A program made the position numbers and the translations under genes. Of a stretch of 64,000 bases of DNA, positions 9,653 through 18,765 are shown one piece after another. Source of the stretch: Opitutales bacterium UBA5694 (GTDB lineage: Bacteria; Verrucomicrobiota; Verrucomicrobiia; Opitutales; Opitutaceae); the NCBI GenBank assembly GCA_002420185.1, contig DIHO01000017.1, forward strand, positions 14,790 through 78,789, in the 5' to 3' direction. Under the pieces are notes generated by a model, which saw nothing but the letters and a program-made list of their open reading frames with translations, did no database searches and was not told the origin of the DNA. Position 1 is the first letter of the stretch; each line of letters opens with the position of its first letter.

Positions 9653-11263
9653 ATGAAAATCACCCCAATTCTCTTTTTCATTCTCGGTTTTACTCTGCTA
9701 GGTCTATCTGATCCAAAAAGCGAAGCCGCAGCCTACCCTGGCAAACCCAACATCGTACTCATTATTTCGGACGACATGGGTTACTCGGATCTAAACTGCT
9801 ATGGCGGTGAAATTGAGACTCCCCAACTAGACGCCCTCGCCGCCACAGGAATTCGATTCACGAATTTCTACGTCAATAATATGTGCTGGCCCACTCGAGC
9901 CAGTTTGATGACGGGATTGTATCCAAAATCATCCCTATCTGACGGATCCCCTATGGGCGGGTTTCATCCCGATGTCACGACGCTTCCCCAAGCGCTCAAA
10001 ACCGCTGGCTATGCTACTTTCATGTCTGGTAAGTGGCACTTGTCTGATCCCGAGCAGCCCAATGGCCCCAGTGCACCCCACAAACGAGGATTCGATCGAG
10101 CATACAGCACCTATTGGGGGACCTCAGACTTTTTCGCACCTGTAGATCTTTACCTGAATGGCGAACGTCGAGATCATGAATGGAAAAAGAATCCAGATTT
10201 TTACTACACCGATGCGATCACCGACTACGCACTTGAGTTTTTAAAAGATCATTCTTTGGATGAATCTAAGAAAGAGAATCCCTTCTTCCTCTACGTAGCC
10301 TACAATGCCGCCCACTGGCCCTTGCACGCCAGGCCAGAGGATATCGCCCACTACAAAGGCAAATACGCCCAAGGCTGGGACAATCTAAGAAAAAAGCGCT
10401 ACCACCGCATGGTAGAACTAGGCATCATCGATCCTTCATGGCAATTGTCTCCTCGGCACCCGGAAGTTTCTGCTTGGGAAGATGAGGCTCACAAAGCATG
10501 GCAGGAGCGTCGGATGGAAGTGTATGCCGCCCAAATTACCTCCATGGACCGGAATATTAGCCGCATCGTAGAGCATCTCGAAGCGACTGGCGAACTGAAC
10601 AATACTCTCTTCGTTTACCAGCAGGACAATGGAGGCTGCCACGTAGAGTATCCACCCGAGCGGACTGGATCCTGGACAAGGCCCTTCACGACCGATGGGA
10701 AGCGGACTCCCATCACAGCCGGCAATCTTCCTCACATCATGCCAGGTCCCCAAAGTACCTGGCAATCCTACGGCTATGGCTGGGCCAACGCTTCCAATAC
10801 GCCCTACCGACTTTTCAAGCAACACGACCACGAAGGCGGCACACGTTCCCCTCTCATAATCTCGTGGCCTGAAGGGCTCAAACCGGAGCTCAAAGGTGGC
10901 CTCACCGATGAAGTTTGCCACGTAATCGATCTCATGCCCACGCTTATCGAAGCGGCGGGGGGCGAGATCGTAATCCAGAAACCCCTTCCAATCGAGGGTA
11001 AGTCATTCTTCTCAATTCTCCGAGGAGAGCCTCAAAAATTCAAACCTCACGAAGCTCTTTTCTGGGCCCACAGTAAAGGAAAAGCCGTTCGTGTCGGCGA
11101 CTGGAAACTCGTGTCCGAAAACAGGAGACCTTGGGAGCTATATAATCTCGCGGACGACCCCACTGAACTGTACAACCTCGTTTCTGAAATGCCAGAGAAG
11201 GTAGCCCTTCTAGAAAAACGCCACACCGAATGGGTCAAGCGAACCGACCTTGGCAAACGGTAG
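9653..11263 (+). CDS. Secreted S1-family arylsulfatase (S1_4-like)
   Basis: Formylglycine sulfatase of 536 residues from the ATG at 9653 (MKITPILFFILGFTLLGL), which gives a clear signal peptide; a TTG six codons earlier is possible. Motifs: IVLIISDDMGYSDLNCYGG (metal site), CWPTR (Cys78), MSGKWHL, and the S1_4 hallmark WPLHARPEDIAHYKGKY followed by GWDNLR. QQDNGG replaces the common SDNGG but keeps the Asp-Asn metal ligands. The end, ELYNLADDPTELYNL, is the usual sulfatase C-terminal signature. It probably removes sulfate esters from sugars in the periplasm or outside the cell. It is a close relative of the frameshifted sulfatase at 20316 but, unlike that one, carries an export signal. A sulfatase scrap lies immediately downstream. 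Confidence 0.88.
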   Translation: MKITPILFFILGFTLLGLSDPKSEAAAYPGKPNIVLIISDDMGYSDLNCYGGEIETPQLDALAATGIRFTNFYVNNMCWPTRASLMTGLYPKSSLSDGSPMGGFHPDVTTLPQALKTAGYATFMSGKWHLSDPEQPNGPSAPHKRGFDRAYSTYWGTSDFFAPVDLYLNGERRDHEWKKNPDFYYTDAITDYALEFLKDHSLDESKKENPFFLYVAYNAAHWPLHARPEDIAHYKGKYAQGWDNLRKKRYHRMVELGIIDPSWQLSPRHPEVSAWEDEAHKAWQERRMEVYAAQITSMDRNISRIVEHLEATGELNNTLFVYQQDNGGCHVEYPPERTGSWTRPFTTDGKRTPITAGNLPHIMPGPQSTWQSYGYGWANASNTPYRLFKQHDHEGGTRSPLIISWPEGLKPELKGGLTDEVCHVIDLMPTLIEAAGGEIVIQKPLPIEGKSFFSILRGEPQKFKPHEALFWAHSKGKAVRVGDWKLVSENRRPWELYNLADDPTELYNLVSEMPEKVALLEKRHTEWVKRTDLGKR

Positions 11264-11504
11264 GGGTAGAAATCCGGAACGGGTTGTTCGCGAAGGCGAC
11301 TGGAAACTACTCGGCAACCCGACAGACCGTTCCGACAAGGCTCCTCTTGGAAAGGACGACACCTTGTTTCTAGCTAATCTTAGAATGGATCCTACGGAAA
11401 TATCCAACCTCGATACTCAATACCCCGAAGTCGTTAAATGTCTTTCTGGCCTCCAAAACGTTTTCTCGATGATTATTCAAGAAACTCTCACTCCGGAACC
11501 GTGA
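11264..11504 (+). pseudogene. Sulfatase C-terminal remnant
   Basis: Directly after the stop of the preceding sulfatase, in a different frame, about 75 codons encode the characteristic sulfatase tail: RVVREGDWKLLGNPTD, DDTLFLANLRMDPTEISNL and YPEVVKCL. There is no N-terminal catalytic part. It is either what is left of a second sulfatase after a large deletion or the product of recombination between tandem sulfatase genes. No start is plausible other than codons inside the previous gene. Confidence 0.7.
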
Positions 11505-11644
11505 AAAAACTTACGAATCAAAAGAATTTTATAAAAGGACCATCTTAGGAAGCGTTGGGCTCCACTCTAATTAACTCAACTCGATATACCCTAGTCCAAT
11601 TAGTGTCCCGAGTAATCAAACTTCAAGTTTCCAATACATCTAAA

Positions 11645-12478
11645 ATGCTCGCAACAAATATCTACCCTTGGCTTACCTTCTACCGACGACAAGGACGCGA
11701 TTTCGAAGCCAATCTCGAAAGTTCCATCAAAGAAATCAAACAGAGCGGCGCCGATAGTCTGGAACCCATTCTCAGCACTCCGGAGAAAACGAACCAGCTT
11801 GCGGACGTCTTGATCGATAAAGGCGTCTCCATGGTTTCTGCCTACGTTAATAGCAAGTTGCATGAGAAAGCAGACGTTCAGGAGTCCATCGACACGGTTC
11901 TTAAGCTCACCCGTATCGCCCAGGACCGAATGGGGACAAAAATCATCGTCACTAACCCTATACCCATCCACTGGGATGAACCCGAAAACAAAAACGATGA
12001 TCAAATCAAGCTGCAAGGCGATTCACTCACCAACCTCGGGGAAGCCTTGTCGAGAGAAGGCCTGACACTAGCCTATCACAACCACGACTCAGAACTGAGA
12101 TTGGCTGGCCGCGAATTCCATCACATGCTCGCTTCAACCGATCCTCAGTACGTAAAATTCTGCCTTGACTCACACTGGATATTCCGTGGCTCCGGAGATT
12201 CAAATGTCGCCCTTTATAACGTAATTAAACTTTACGGCGATCGAATCGTTGAGCTCCATGTTCGACAGTCGAAAAAAGGCATCTGGACCGAAACACTAGG
12301 CGATGGGGACATCGATTACAGTTTTCTAATGAAAGTCACACATGAAATTGGTATTCGCCCTCTCGTGACAGTCGAACAAGCCGTAGAAGAAAACTCTCCA
12401 AATACCATGGATAGCTTGGCCGCCCATAAAATCTCTCACGCGAATGCACGGGATATCTTCGCATCGTTTCTTTCGTAA
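11645..12478 (+). CDS. Sugar phosphate isomerase/epimerase (xylose-isomerase-like TIM barrel)
   Basis: Protein of 277 residues from the ATG at 11645 (MLATNIYPWLTFYRR); the frame opens 30 codons earlier without a convincing start. It has the AP-endonuclease-2/xylose-isomerase-like TIM-barrel pattern: KGVSMVSAYVNSKLH, LTLAYHNHDSELR (metal-site HNH), YVKFCLDSHWIFRGSGD (Asp-x-His), IVELHVRQSK and PLVTVEQ (final metal Glu). There is no signal peptide, so it is cytoplasmic. The family interconverts keto and aldo sugars or epimerises them, often in catabolism of sugars released by polysaccharide enzymes. The substrate cannot be told. A second, dead member of the family lies at 45122. Confidence 0.8.
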   Translation: MLATNIYPWLTFYRRQGRDFEANLESSIKEIKQSGADSLEPILSTPEKTNQLADVLIDKGVSMVSAYVNSKLHEKADVQESIDTVLKLTRIAQDRMGTKIIVTNPIPIHWDEPENKNDDQIKLQGDSLTNLGEALSREGLTLAYHNHDSELRLAGREFHHMLASTDPQYVKFCLDSHWIFRGSGDSNVALYNVIKLYGDRIVELHVRQSKKGIWTETLGDGDIDYSFLMKVTHEIGIRPLVTVEQAVEENSPNTMDSLAAHKISHANARDIFASFLS

Positions 12479-12756
12479 GGAAGAGAGTTTTTAATGCTAC
12501 TCTAATTCAATTCCTAAAACCAAATTTGTGATAAATGGGTCCGAGTGATCCAAACAAGCCAAAAATGCAGATGAAACCAGATCGATCGTTTTCTTCCCCT
12601 TATCCGGCGGAAAGAGGGTCCTTTAGTGTGCAATTCGTTGAAAGGGACTTCCCGTTGGCCCCAAAACAATCTCCTACACCTCTTTTGGTCAATGAATTAG
12701 TTTTCCTTTCCCAATCGGTCCGATTCGCCTACCCTTTCCGGATATAGAATTACTGT

Positions 12757-15432
12757 ATGATGATTCGGACGCAAATACTCTCGCTTTCATTCCTTATCCT
12801 TGCTTCTCGATTCGGCCTCTCCCAAGAGCTAGCTCCGGGTGAAATGATTTTACCAGAGTCCGCCCTTCCCTCCTACGAGTCGGAGATTGATCACGCACGC
12901 CTGATCCAGGATGATAAGCTGACCAGCTTCAATATGGGACAAAAGATCTATCAGCAGGTCTGTCACAACTGCCACGGGGATATAAACCTGCCAGGTTCCA
13001 TTCCCAGTTCCTTGCGATTCGCCGAAGGGGTTTTTCAGCATGGGAATGACCCGTATACCATGTATCAAAGTATCACCCGCGGCTGGAGGTTGATGGTCCC
13101 GCAAACCGAATTGACGCCTCGCGAAAAGTATTCAGTCATCCGTTACATTCGTGCTCATTTTATCGAGGAGCGAAATCCGGATCAGTATTTCCAAATTACC
13201 GACGAATACCTGTCCGGTCTTCCAAAGGGAAACCAACTGGGCCCGGAACCCACCAAGCACGAACCTTGGAAGGAAATGGATTATGGCCCCTTTCTAACAG
13301 GCACTTTAGAAATCGTAGCGGAAGAGTTTGAAAACTATCGTTGGCCGAAAGGAAAGGACACTCGTGGCTACGTCGCACCCGATGCGAATCTCGCCTACAA
13401 AGCCATCGCCATCCGGCTCGATCCCGGGGAGGGAGGCATCTCCAAAGGGCATACCTGGCTGGCATTTGAACACGACACTATGCGGATCGCCGGCGCTTGG
13501 ACCGGAGAAGGCTTCACCGATTGGCAAGGAATCAATTTTGACCACAAGCATTGGCATTGGCCGCGCACGCGCGGCAAAATTCTCTTTGAAACCGAGGATG
13601 TCCCCGGATGGGCCAATCCTGCCAATGGCTCGTTCGAGGATCAACGCATAGTCGGCCTAAACGGTCGGCGTTTCGGACCACTACCGCGCGATTGGACTCA
13701 ATTTAAAGGACTTTATCGATACGCGAAACGTATTATTATTTCTTATACAGTTGGCGAAGTATCTATATTGGAGAACCATCTGCTTACGAATTCAGGAGCT
13801 ATTGCTCGAATACTGAATATTGGAAAATCAGAGATAGATCTGAAACTGCGACTCGCCAATTCAGGGGTTACGATTTCCGTTCAGGGAAGCGATGCCATTA
13901 AACTCGAGGAATCCGGTGGTTTTCTCACTGCCTCTATCCCAGCGGGAGTGACTCCTTTAAACGCCGCTTTCATTTCTGGATCCGGTTCCGTTCAACCGAC
14001 TGATCTCGACCTCGCCCCTCTTACGAAAGGAAGCCCCTCGGAATGGCAGCAAGGTGTTCCCTCCCCGATCGTTCGCGGAAGACAAAAGGGACCCTTCCAA
14101 TGGGACAGTTTCACTCTTCCCAAGGCAAATCCCTGGAAGAGCTGGCTGCGAACTTCTGGGGTAGACTTTTCGCCTGACGGCGAAACCGCCTATCTATGCA
14201 CTTGGGATGGGGATGTCTGGCGCGTTGAAGGGCTTAACGACGAAACCGCAATCAATGCTCAGTGGTTTCGCATCGCCGCAGGGTTGTTTCAACCGCTCGG
14301 TATTAAGCTCGTTAATGGGGAGATCTTCGTAACCTGTCGCAATCAGTTGGTCCGACTCCAAGATCTGAATGGTGACGGCGAAATGGACTACCATGAAGCG
14401 TTCAATTCCGATCACCAAGTGACTCAACACTTTCACGAATTCGCGATGGGGCTCCAAGTTGATGACGAAGGGAATTTTTACTATGCAAAAAGTGCCCGCC
14501 ACGCCCGACCACCAATCGTTCCTCATCATGGCACATTACTGAAAGTTAGCCACGATGGAGAACGAACCGAAATTTTGGCCAATGGATTTCGAGCCGCCAA
14601 TGGCGTCTGCATCAATCCAGATGGGTCATTTATCGTCACGGACCAAGAGGGCCATTGGAATCCCATGAACCGATTGAATTGGGTTTATCCAGATGGACGC
14701 TTCTACGGCAACATGTGGAGTTACGGGGCTCCAGAAGACAGTTCCGATTCGGCAATGGAACGCCCGCTCGCCTGGGTAGACAAGGGGTTCGATCGATCGC
14801 CTTCTGAACTCCTCTGGATCGATAGTCCGTCCTGGGGACCGCTTGATGGAAAACTCCTAAATATATCCTACGGCCACGGGCGCCTGGAGATCGTTCCACA
14901 CGAAATCGTCAATGGCCAACCACAGGGTGGACTTCAGCGTTTACCTATTCCCGATTTCCCAACCGGAACTATGCGTGGACGTTTTCATCCTCATAATGGC
15001 CATCTTTACCTTTGCGGCATGTCAGCTTGGGGAACGGCTCAACTACATCAGGCTGGAGGCTTCTACCGTATCCGAAAGACAGATTCACCTGCTCATTTAC
15101 CCATCGGTCTTCGGGCCAGCGAACAGGAAATCGAGATTGAGTTTTCAGATCCTCTGGCACAACTATCGCCCGAGATACTCCGCAACTCTATAATCGTCCG
15201 TACTTGGGCTCTCAAGCGAACCGCAGACTACGGATCCGCACACTACGACAAAAAGGAAATCGAAGTCGCCGGTGCCAGCCTGTCGCCCCACGGGAAAATT
15301 CTTAGATTGAAAATTCCCGACCTCGAGCCGGTATGGCAAATGTCCATCAAGTACTATCTCAAGGGAGCTAATGGCGAACCGGTTGAAGGAGAAATTCAAA
15401 ACACCATTCACGAAATAAAAGCGAATTTGTAG
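12757..15432 (+). CDS. Secreted heme protein with N-terminal cytochrome c and beta-propeller (DUF6797-like)
   Basis: Protein of 891 residues with signal peptide (MMIRTQILSLSFLILASRFG). A short cytochrome c domain has the heme motif CHNCH (69-73) and distal MVPQTELTPREKYSVIRYI. A DUF6797-like beta-rich middle follows (GEGGISKGHTWLAFEHDTMRIAGAW read in parts, with the Trp-rich GINFDHKHWHWPRTRG). Then comes a propeller with SGVDFSPDGETAYLCTWDGD, ANGVCINPDGSFIVTDQEG and HNGHLYLCGMSAWG. This architecture is frequent in PVC bacteria and is associated with periplasmic oxidation of sugars or alcohols, electrons passing to the heme. It lies between a sugar isomerase and a sulfatase on the same strand. 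The substrate is unknown. Confidence 0.8.
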   Translation: MMIRTQILSLSFLILASRFGLSQELAPGEMILPESALPSYESEIDHARLIQDDKLTSFNMGQKIYQQVCHNCHGDINLPGSIPSSLRFAEGVFQHGNDPYTMYQSITRGWRLMVPQTELTPREKYSVIRYIRAHFIEERNPDQYFQITDEYLSGLPKGNQLGPEPTKHEPWKEMDYGPFLTGTLEIVAEEFENYRWPKGKDTRGYVAPDANLAYKAIAIRLDPGEGGISKGHTWLAFEHDTMRIAGAWTGEGFTDWQGINFDHKHWHWPRTRGKILFETEDVPGWANPANGSFEDQRIVGLNGRRFGPLPRDWTQFKGLYRYAKRIIISYTVGEVSILENHLLTNSGAIARILNIGKSEIDLKLRLANSGVTISVQGSDAIKLEESGGFLTASIPAGVTPLNAAFISGSGSVQPTDLDLAPLTKGSPSEWQQGVPSPIVRGRQKGPFQWDSFTLPKANPWKSWLRTSGVDFSPDGETAYLCTWDGDVWRVEGLNDETAINAQWFRIAAGLFQPLGIKLVNGEIFVTCRNQLVRLQDLNGDGEMDYHEAFNSDHQVTQHFHEFAMGLQVDDEGNFYYAKSARHARPPIVPHHGTLLKVSHDGERTEILANGFRAANGVCINPDGSFIVTDQEGHWNPMNRLNWVYPDGRFYGNMWSYGAPEDSSDSAMERPLAWVDKGFDRSPSELLWIDSPSWGPLDGKLLNISYGHGRLEIVPHEIVNGQPQGGLQRLPIPDFPTGTMRGRFHPHNGHLYLCGMSAWGTAQLHQAGGFYRIRKTDSPAHLPIGLRASEQEIEIEFSDPLAQLSPEILRNSIIVRTWALKRTADYGSAHYDKKEIEVAGASLSPHGKILRLKIPDLEPVWQMSIKYYLKGANGEPVEGEIQNTIHEIKANL

Positions 15433-15633
15433 TTAATCTCGGCTTTGAATTTTTCTGAAAGCAGATGGTCTCACGGGACAAAATAGTCACTAAAACTCCC
15501 CTGGTAAATATAAACGGAAGCCAACTCGTTCTTGGTTTCCAGGATTTCGTGTTCGACCGCTTTTACAAATCCGAAAGCTAATTAAAGTTTTTTCTCCCAA
15601 TCGAGCTGGATATCGTCAGGTTAAAAGCCACTA

Positions 15634-17058
15634 ATGACGCTCCTCAAGTTCCTAAAAATACCCCTTTTCATTACCCTTTGGCCTATCTGCTTGTTTGCAC
15701 AGATTGAACCCCCCAACGTTCTGTTCATCGCGGTGGATGATCTGAACAATTGGGTAGGCTTTCTGAATAACCATCCGGGAGTAAAGACGCCTCATATGGA
15801 TCGTTTAGCGGCTAGGGGAATGGTATTTACGAATGCCCATTGCTCGGCTCCGGGTTGCAACTCCTCGAGATCCAGTTTGTTCACTGGTCTGCGGCCTTCT
15901 AGCACAGGCATCTATGCCAACGGACATGACTGGCGGAAGATGGAGACAACCCGAAACGTGGAAACGCTGCCGGATACCTTACAAGCCGGGGGGTACAAGA
16001 CTATGAGAGGCGGAAAACTCTACCATGCCCATACCATTAGCGAATCGGCGTACGAGGGGTACTTGGATCCGGAACCCTGGAACGGCTTTTTTCCGTCACG
16101 GAATCTTCAACTACCTCCCGAAGTAGAGCCTGCCAAGTGGCCATTGAATACCAATAGGACTTTCTATCAGGGGCGATTCGATTGGGCCCCTCTAGATATA
16201 GATGATTCAGAAATGGGAGATGCCAAGGTCGTTGCCTGGGCCGAGGGTGAGCTTTCCAAAACGCATGAGAAACCGTTGTTTCTAGCCGTTGGCATCTACC
16301 GTCCCCATTGGCCGTGGTGGACTCCGCAACCCTATTTTAATCAGCATCCCTTGGAAGAAATTGAATTTCTGGATAACCCACACAATGACCTCGACGACTT
16401 GCCTGATGCAGGACGGAGTATGGTTCGAAAAAAGTGGGATGACTGGATACTTGAAAACGGAAAACGCAAGCAGGCCATGCAGGGCTACCTTGCGTCAATG
16501 ACGTTTGCAGATGCCATGGTGGGGCGATTGCTCCAAGCTCTCGAGAAAGGGCCGCTCGCCGACAATACAATCATTGTTCTTTGGTCGGATCACGGATATC
16601 ATATCGGCCAGAAGCACCACTGGGAGAAATTTGCGCTTTGGGAGCAAACCACAAATGTCCCACTGATTATTGCGGATTCTCGTAATGGGCAATCCGCTAC
16701 GCGCTGTTCCCAGCCTGTTAGCCTACTCGATTTGTATCCAACTCTATTGGACCTCTGCAATCTCGAGAAACCGGCCCATTTGGAAGGCCAGAGCCTTCTT
16801 CCCCTGATCAAAAACCCTGAGCAGTCAACGGGCCGAGGCGTTGTTACAACACAGGGATTTAATAACCATGCCATTCGAACTGAAAATTGGCGATACATTC
16901 GCTATGCGGACGGTGGAGAGGAGCTCTACAATCATCAAAACGATCCGCAAGAGTTTACAAACCTAGCCAGCCTCACCGAGTTTGAACCGGTAAAGCAAAA
17001 GCTTTCCGAGATGCTCCCGAACAAAAACGTCAAGCCTCCAACCAGAGGGCTCGATTGA
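15634..17058 (+). CDS. Secreted S1-family sulfatase, iduronate-2-sulfatase-like, with CxSxR active site
   Basis: Protein of 474 residues with signal peptide (MTLLKFLKIPLFITLWPICLFA). Motifs: NVLFIAVDDLNNWVGFL (metal Asp-Asp), GCNSSRSSLFTGLRP with Cys75 as the presumed formylglycine residue, GGKLYH, GIYRPHWPWW and VLWSDHGYHIGQKHHWEKF. The last three place it with the iduronate-2-sulfatase-like (S1_7) group. The third position of the modification motif is Ser, giving C-N-S-S-R rather than C-x-P-x-R. The enzyme is probably periplasmic and acts on sulfated uronic acid or sugar units. The frame is intact. Its 3' end converges with the PQQ-type dehydrogenase about 95 bases away. Confidence 0.85.
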   Translation: MTLLKFLKIPLFITLWPICLFAQIEPPNVLFIAVDDLNNWVGFLNNHPGVKTPHMDRLAARGMVFTNAHCSAPGCNSSRSSLFTGLRPSSTGIYANGHDWRKMETTRNVETLPDTLQAGGYKTMRGGKLYHAHTISESAYEGYLDPEPWNGFFPSRNLQLPPEVEPAKWPLNTNRTFYQGRFDWAPLDIDDSEMGDAKVVAWAEGELSKTHEKPLFLAVGIYRPHWPWWTPQPYFNQHPLEEIEFLDNPHNDLDDLPDAGRSMVRKKWDDWILENGKRKQAMQGYLASMTFADAMVGRLLQALEKGPLADNTIIVLWSDHGYHIGQKHHWEKFALWEQTTNVPLIIADSRNGQSATRCSQPVSLLDLYPTLLDLCNLEKPAHLEGQSLLPLIKNPEQSTGRGVVTTQGFNNHAIRTENWRYIRYADGGEELYNHQNDPQEFTNLASLTEFEPVKQKLSEMLPNKNVKPPTRGLD

Positions 17059-17153
17059 GTATCTGGGATAATCGATTAAAGCTGTTTGGCATCCAGAAAA
17101 TACGACTTGAACTTTTCAAGCTTCCGCTGGTACGTACTCGAAACGCCATTAAC

Positions 17154-18629
17154 TCATTCTGCGGGTACAAGCTTTCGTACCCAACCATCGCCCTTCGTTA
17201 GCAGATATAGCTCTTTGTCTTCATCAATTCCCAATCGAAGGTCTGCTCGCAATCCCCGATTGTAGGTATTCGGATACCCTACAGTATCTAACAAGTTTTG
17301 CTCACGACCTTCGATCATCAACCGCAACTCTTTTATTTCTGCTGGGGTTCCGGGCTCCAAATTCCCCGCATCAATGTAAAATACCCGACCGCGTACTATA
17401 TCTGCGAATACGAACTTTCCTTTCAACGATTTGATTTTCCGTCCCTCATAGGCGAAGCCGCTACCGATCGCCCTTCCTTCCTCATGATCGTATTGGGCGA
17501 CTGGATCGATAAACGTTTCTGGCCCATCGTGAGGGAGCTCAAATACCGGGCCCACTTCGACTCCTTCGATTCCGAACCCCGTGGCAAAGGTGCCCTCCCT
17601 GATCCGCCATCCGAAATTACCCCCAATTACACCGATATTTATCTCTTCTACCTCCTTTTGACCAATGTCGCAAATAAACATCCGTCCCTTTTTATCAAAA
17701 GAGAAGTGCTGCGGGTGCCTCAGCCCATAGGCCCAAATTTCGGGGGCCACATTCGATTTTGAGACAAAGGGGTTGTCATTGGGAATTCCGTACGATCGGT
17801 CCTTCGAACGACCGAGCGGATTGATCCTCAAAATAGCACCTTGAGGGACCTCCAATGACTGCCCATAATCCTTGGGATCGAATGACGCTCCTCCATCTCC
17901 CAAACTAAAGTACAAGTTTCCGTAGTCGGATGATTTTCTTTTGGCACTGGGATTGAAGGATAGGGTACCAATGTTATGGTTCGGTGCAAATTGGCCGATA
18001 CGAAAAACCTCGCGATAGGTGCCCTTGAACGGAATGGCCGCAGGATCTGTCGCCGTCCATTCCAAGATTACGCTCTCATGGCTGCCGGCATCATCCTTCA
18101 AGTAAGTCGACTCACCCGACCCGCTGGTCGCGCTGAAAGCCGTATAAAATTTCCCATAGCCGGGTCGACCTTTGGCATAGAAATCGGGATGAAAGGCAAA
18201 TCCCGCTAATCCGGTTTCATTCGGCATGGATGAATTGTCGAAGGAAATGGGGTAGTCGCGATGATTAAGGTAAAGACGGGCCGCCTTTCCCTCTGCATCC
18301 GCCAGATAGAGGGCTCCCCGTAAATCGCAAATGGCCATGCGACCCGATTTAGCACCCACCGGATTGAGATATTGTATCCGGGCGTGAGCGTCCGTAGTTG
18401 CTCCACCCGCACTCATATCCTCTAGGCGTGGCAGTCTGAATCGTTTCTCCACCGCAACCATAATATCACCCTTCTCTATCTTTTGCTCAATGGGATTGTG
18501 AAGTGGAACTAAAACCTCACCGGCCTCTGATGTTTCATGGTGCCCCCCGTACAAATAGGGAAGAAAGATCAAAGCAATAGCGGCCAACCACCAGGCTTTC
18601 GATAGGTTTGGGAAGTCCTGCGCTTTCAT
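17154..18629 (-). CDS. PQQ-dependent sugar dehydrogenase (glucose/sorbosone dehydrogenase family)
   Basis: Protein of 491 residues with an N-terminal hydrophobic segment (WWLAAIALIFLPYLYG) acting as signal or anchor, so it is periplasmic. The six-bladed propeller of the GSDH/HHIP family is visible: GLAGFAFHPDFYAKG, PNHNIGTLSFNP, GNLYFSLGDGGASFDP, WAYGLRHPQHFSFDKKG, DIGQKEVEEINIG, GGNFGWRIREG and SGFAYEG. In this family the His in NHN and the Arg in GLRHP contribute to the active site and PQQ binding. It should oxidise sugars outside the cytoplasmic membrane. Divergent from the GntP permease gene, which suggests a link between periplasmic sugar oxidation and uptake of the resulting acid. The substrate is inferred only. 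Confidence 0.82.
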   Translation of the reverse strand: MKAQDFPNLSKAWWLAAIALIFLPYLYGGHHETSEAGEVLVPLHNPIEQKIEKGDIMVAVEKRFRLPRLEDMSAGGATTDAHARIQYLNPVGAKSGRMAICDLRGALYLADAEGKAARLYLNHRDYPISFDNSSMPNETGLAGFAFHPDFYAKGRPGYGKFYTAFSATSGSGESTYLKDDAGSHESVILEWTATDPAAIPFKGTYREVFRIGQFAPNHNIGTLSFNPSAKRKSSDYGNLYFSLGDGGASFDPKDYGQSLEVPQGAILRINPLGRSKDRSYGIPNDNPFVSKSNVAPEIWAYGLRHPQHFSFDKKGRMFICDIGQKEVEEINIGVIGGNFGWRIREGTFATGFGIEGVEVGPVFELPHDGPETFIDPVAQYDHEEGRAIGSGFAYEGRKIKSLKGKFVFADIVRGRVFYIDAGNLEPGTPAEIKELRLMIEGREQNLLDTVGYPNTYNRGLRADLRLGIDEDKELYLLTKGDGWVRKLVPAE

Positions 18630-18765
18630 TTTCAGTTCAATTTTAGGCTTAAATCAAAAATACCGCTGATGAGCAACCCCGATGACGTTCCCGGAATAGC
18701 CAACCGCAGCAATCAAACTCATAATTTGCATGACATCGCGGGGCAGCATCCCTAGAAACCCACTT

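Noticed and set aside
10436..10921. 161-codon minus-strand frame
   Set aside because: Antisense to a sulfatase with all catalytic motifs.
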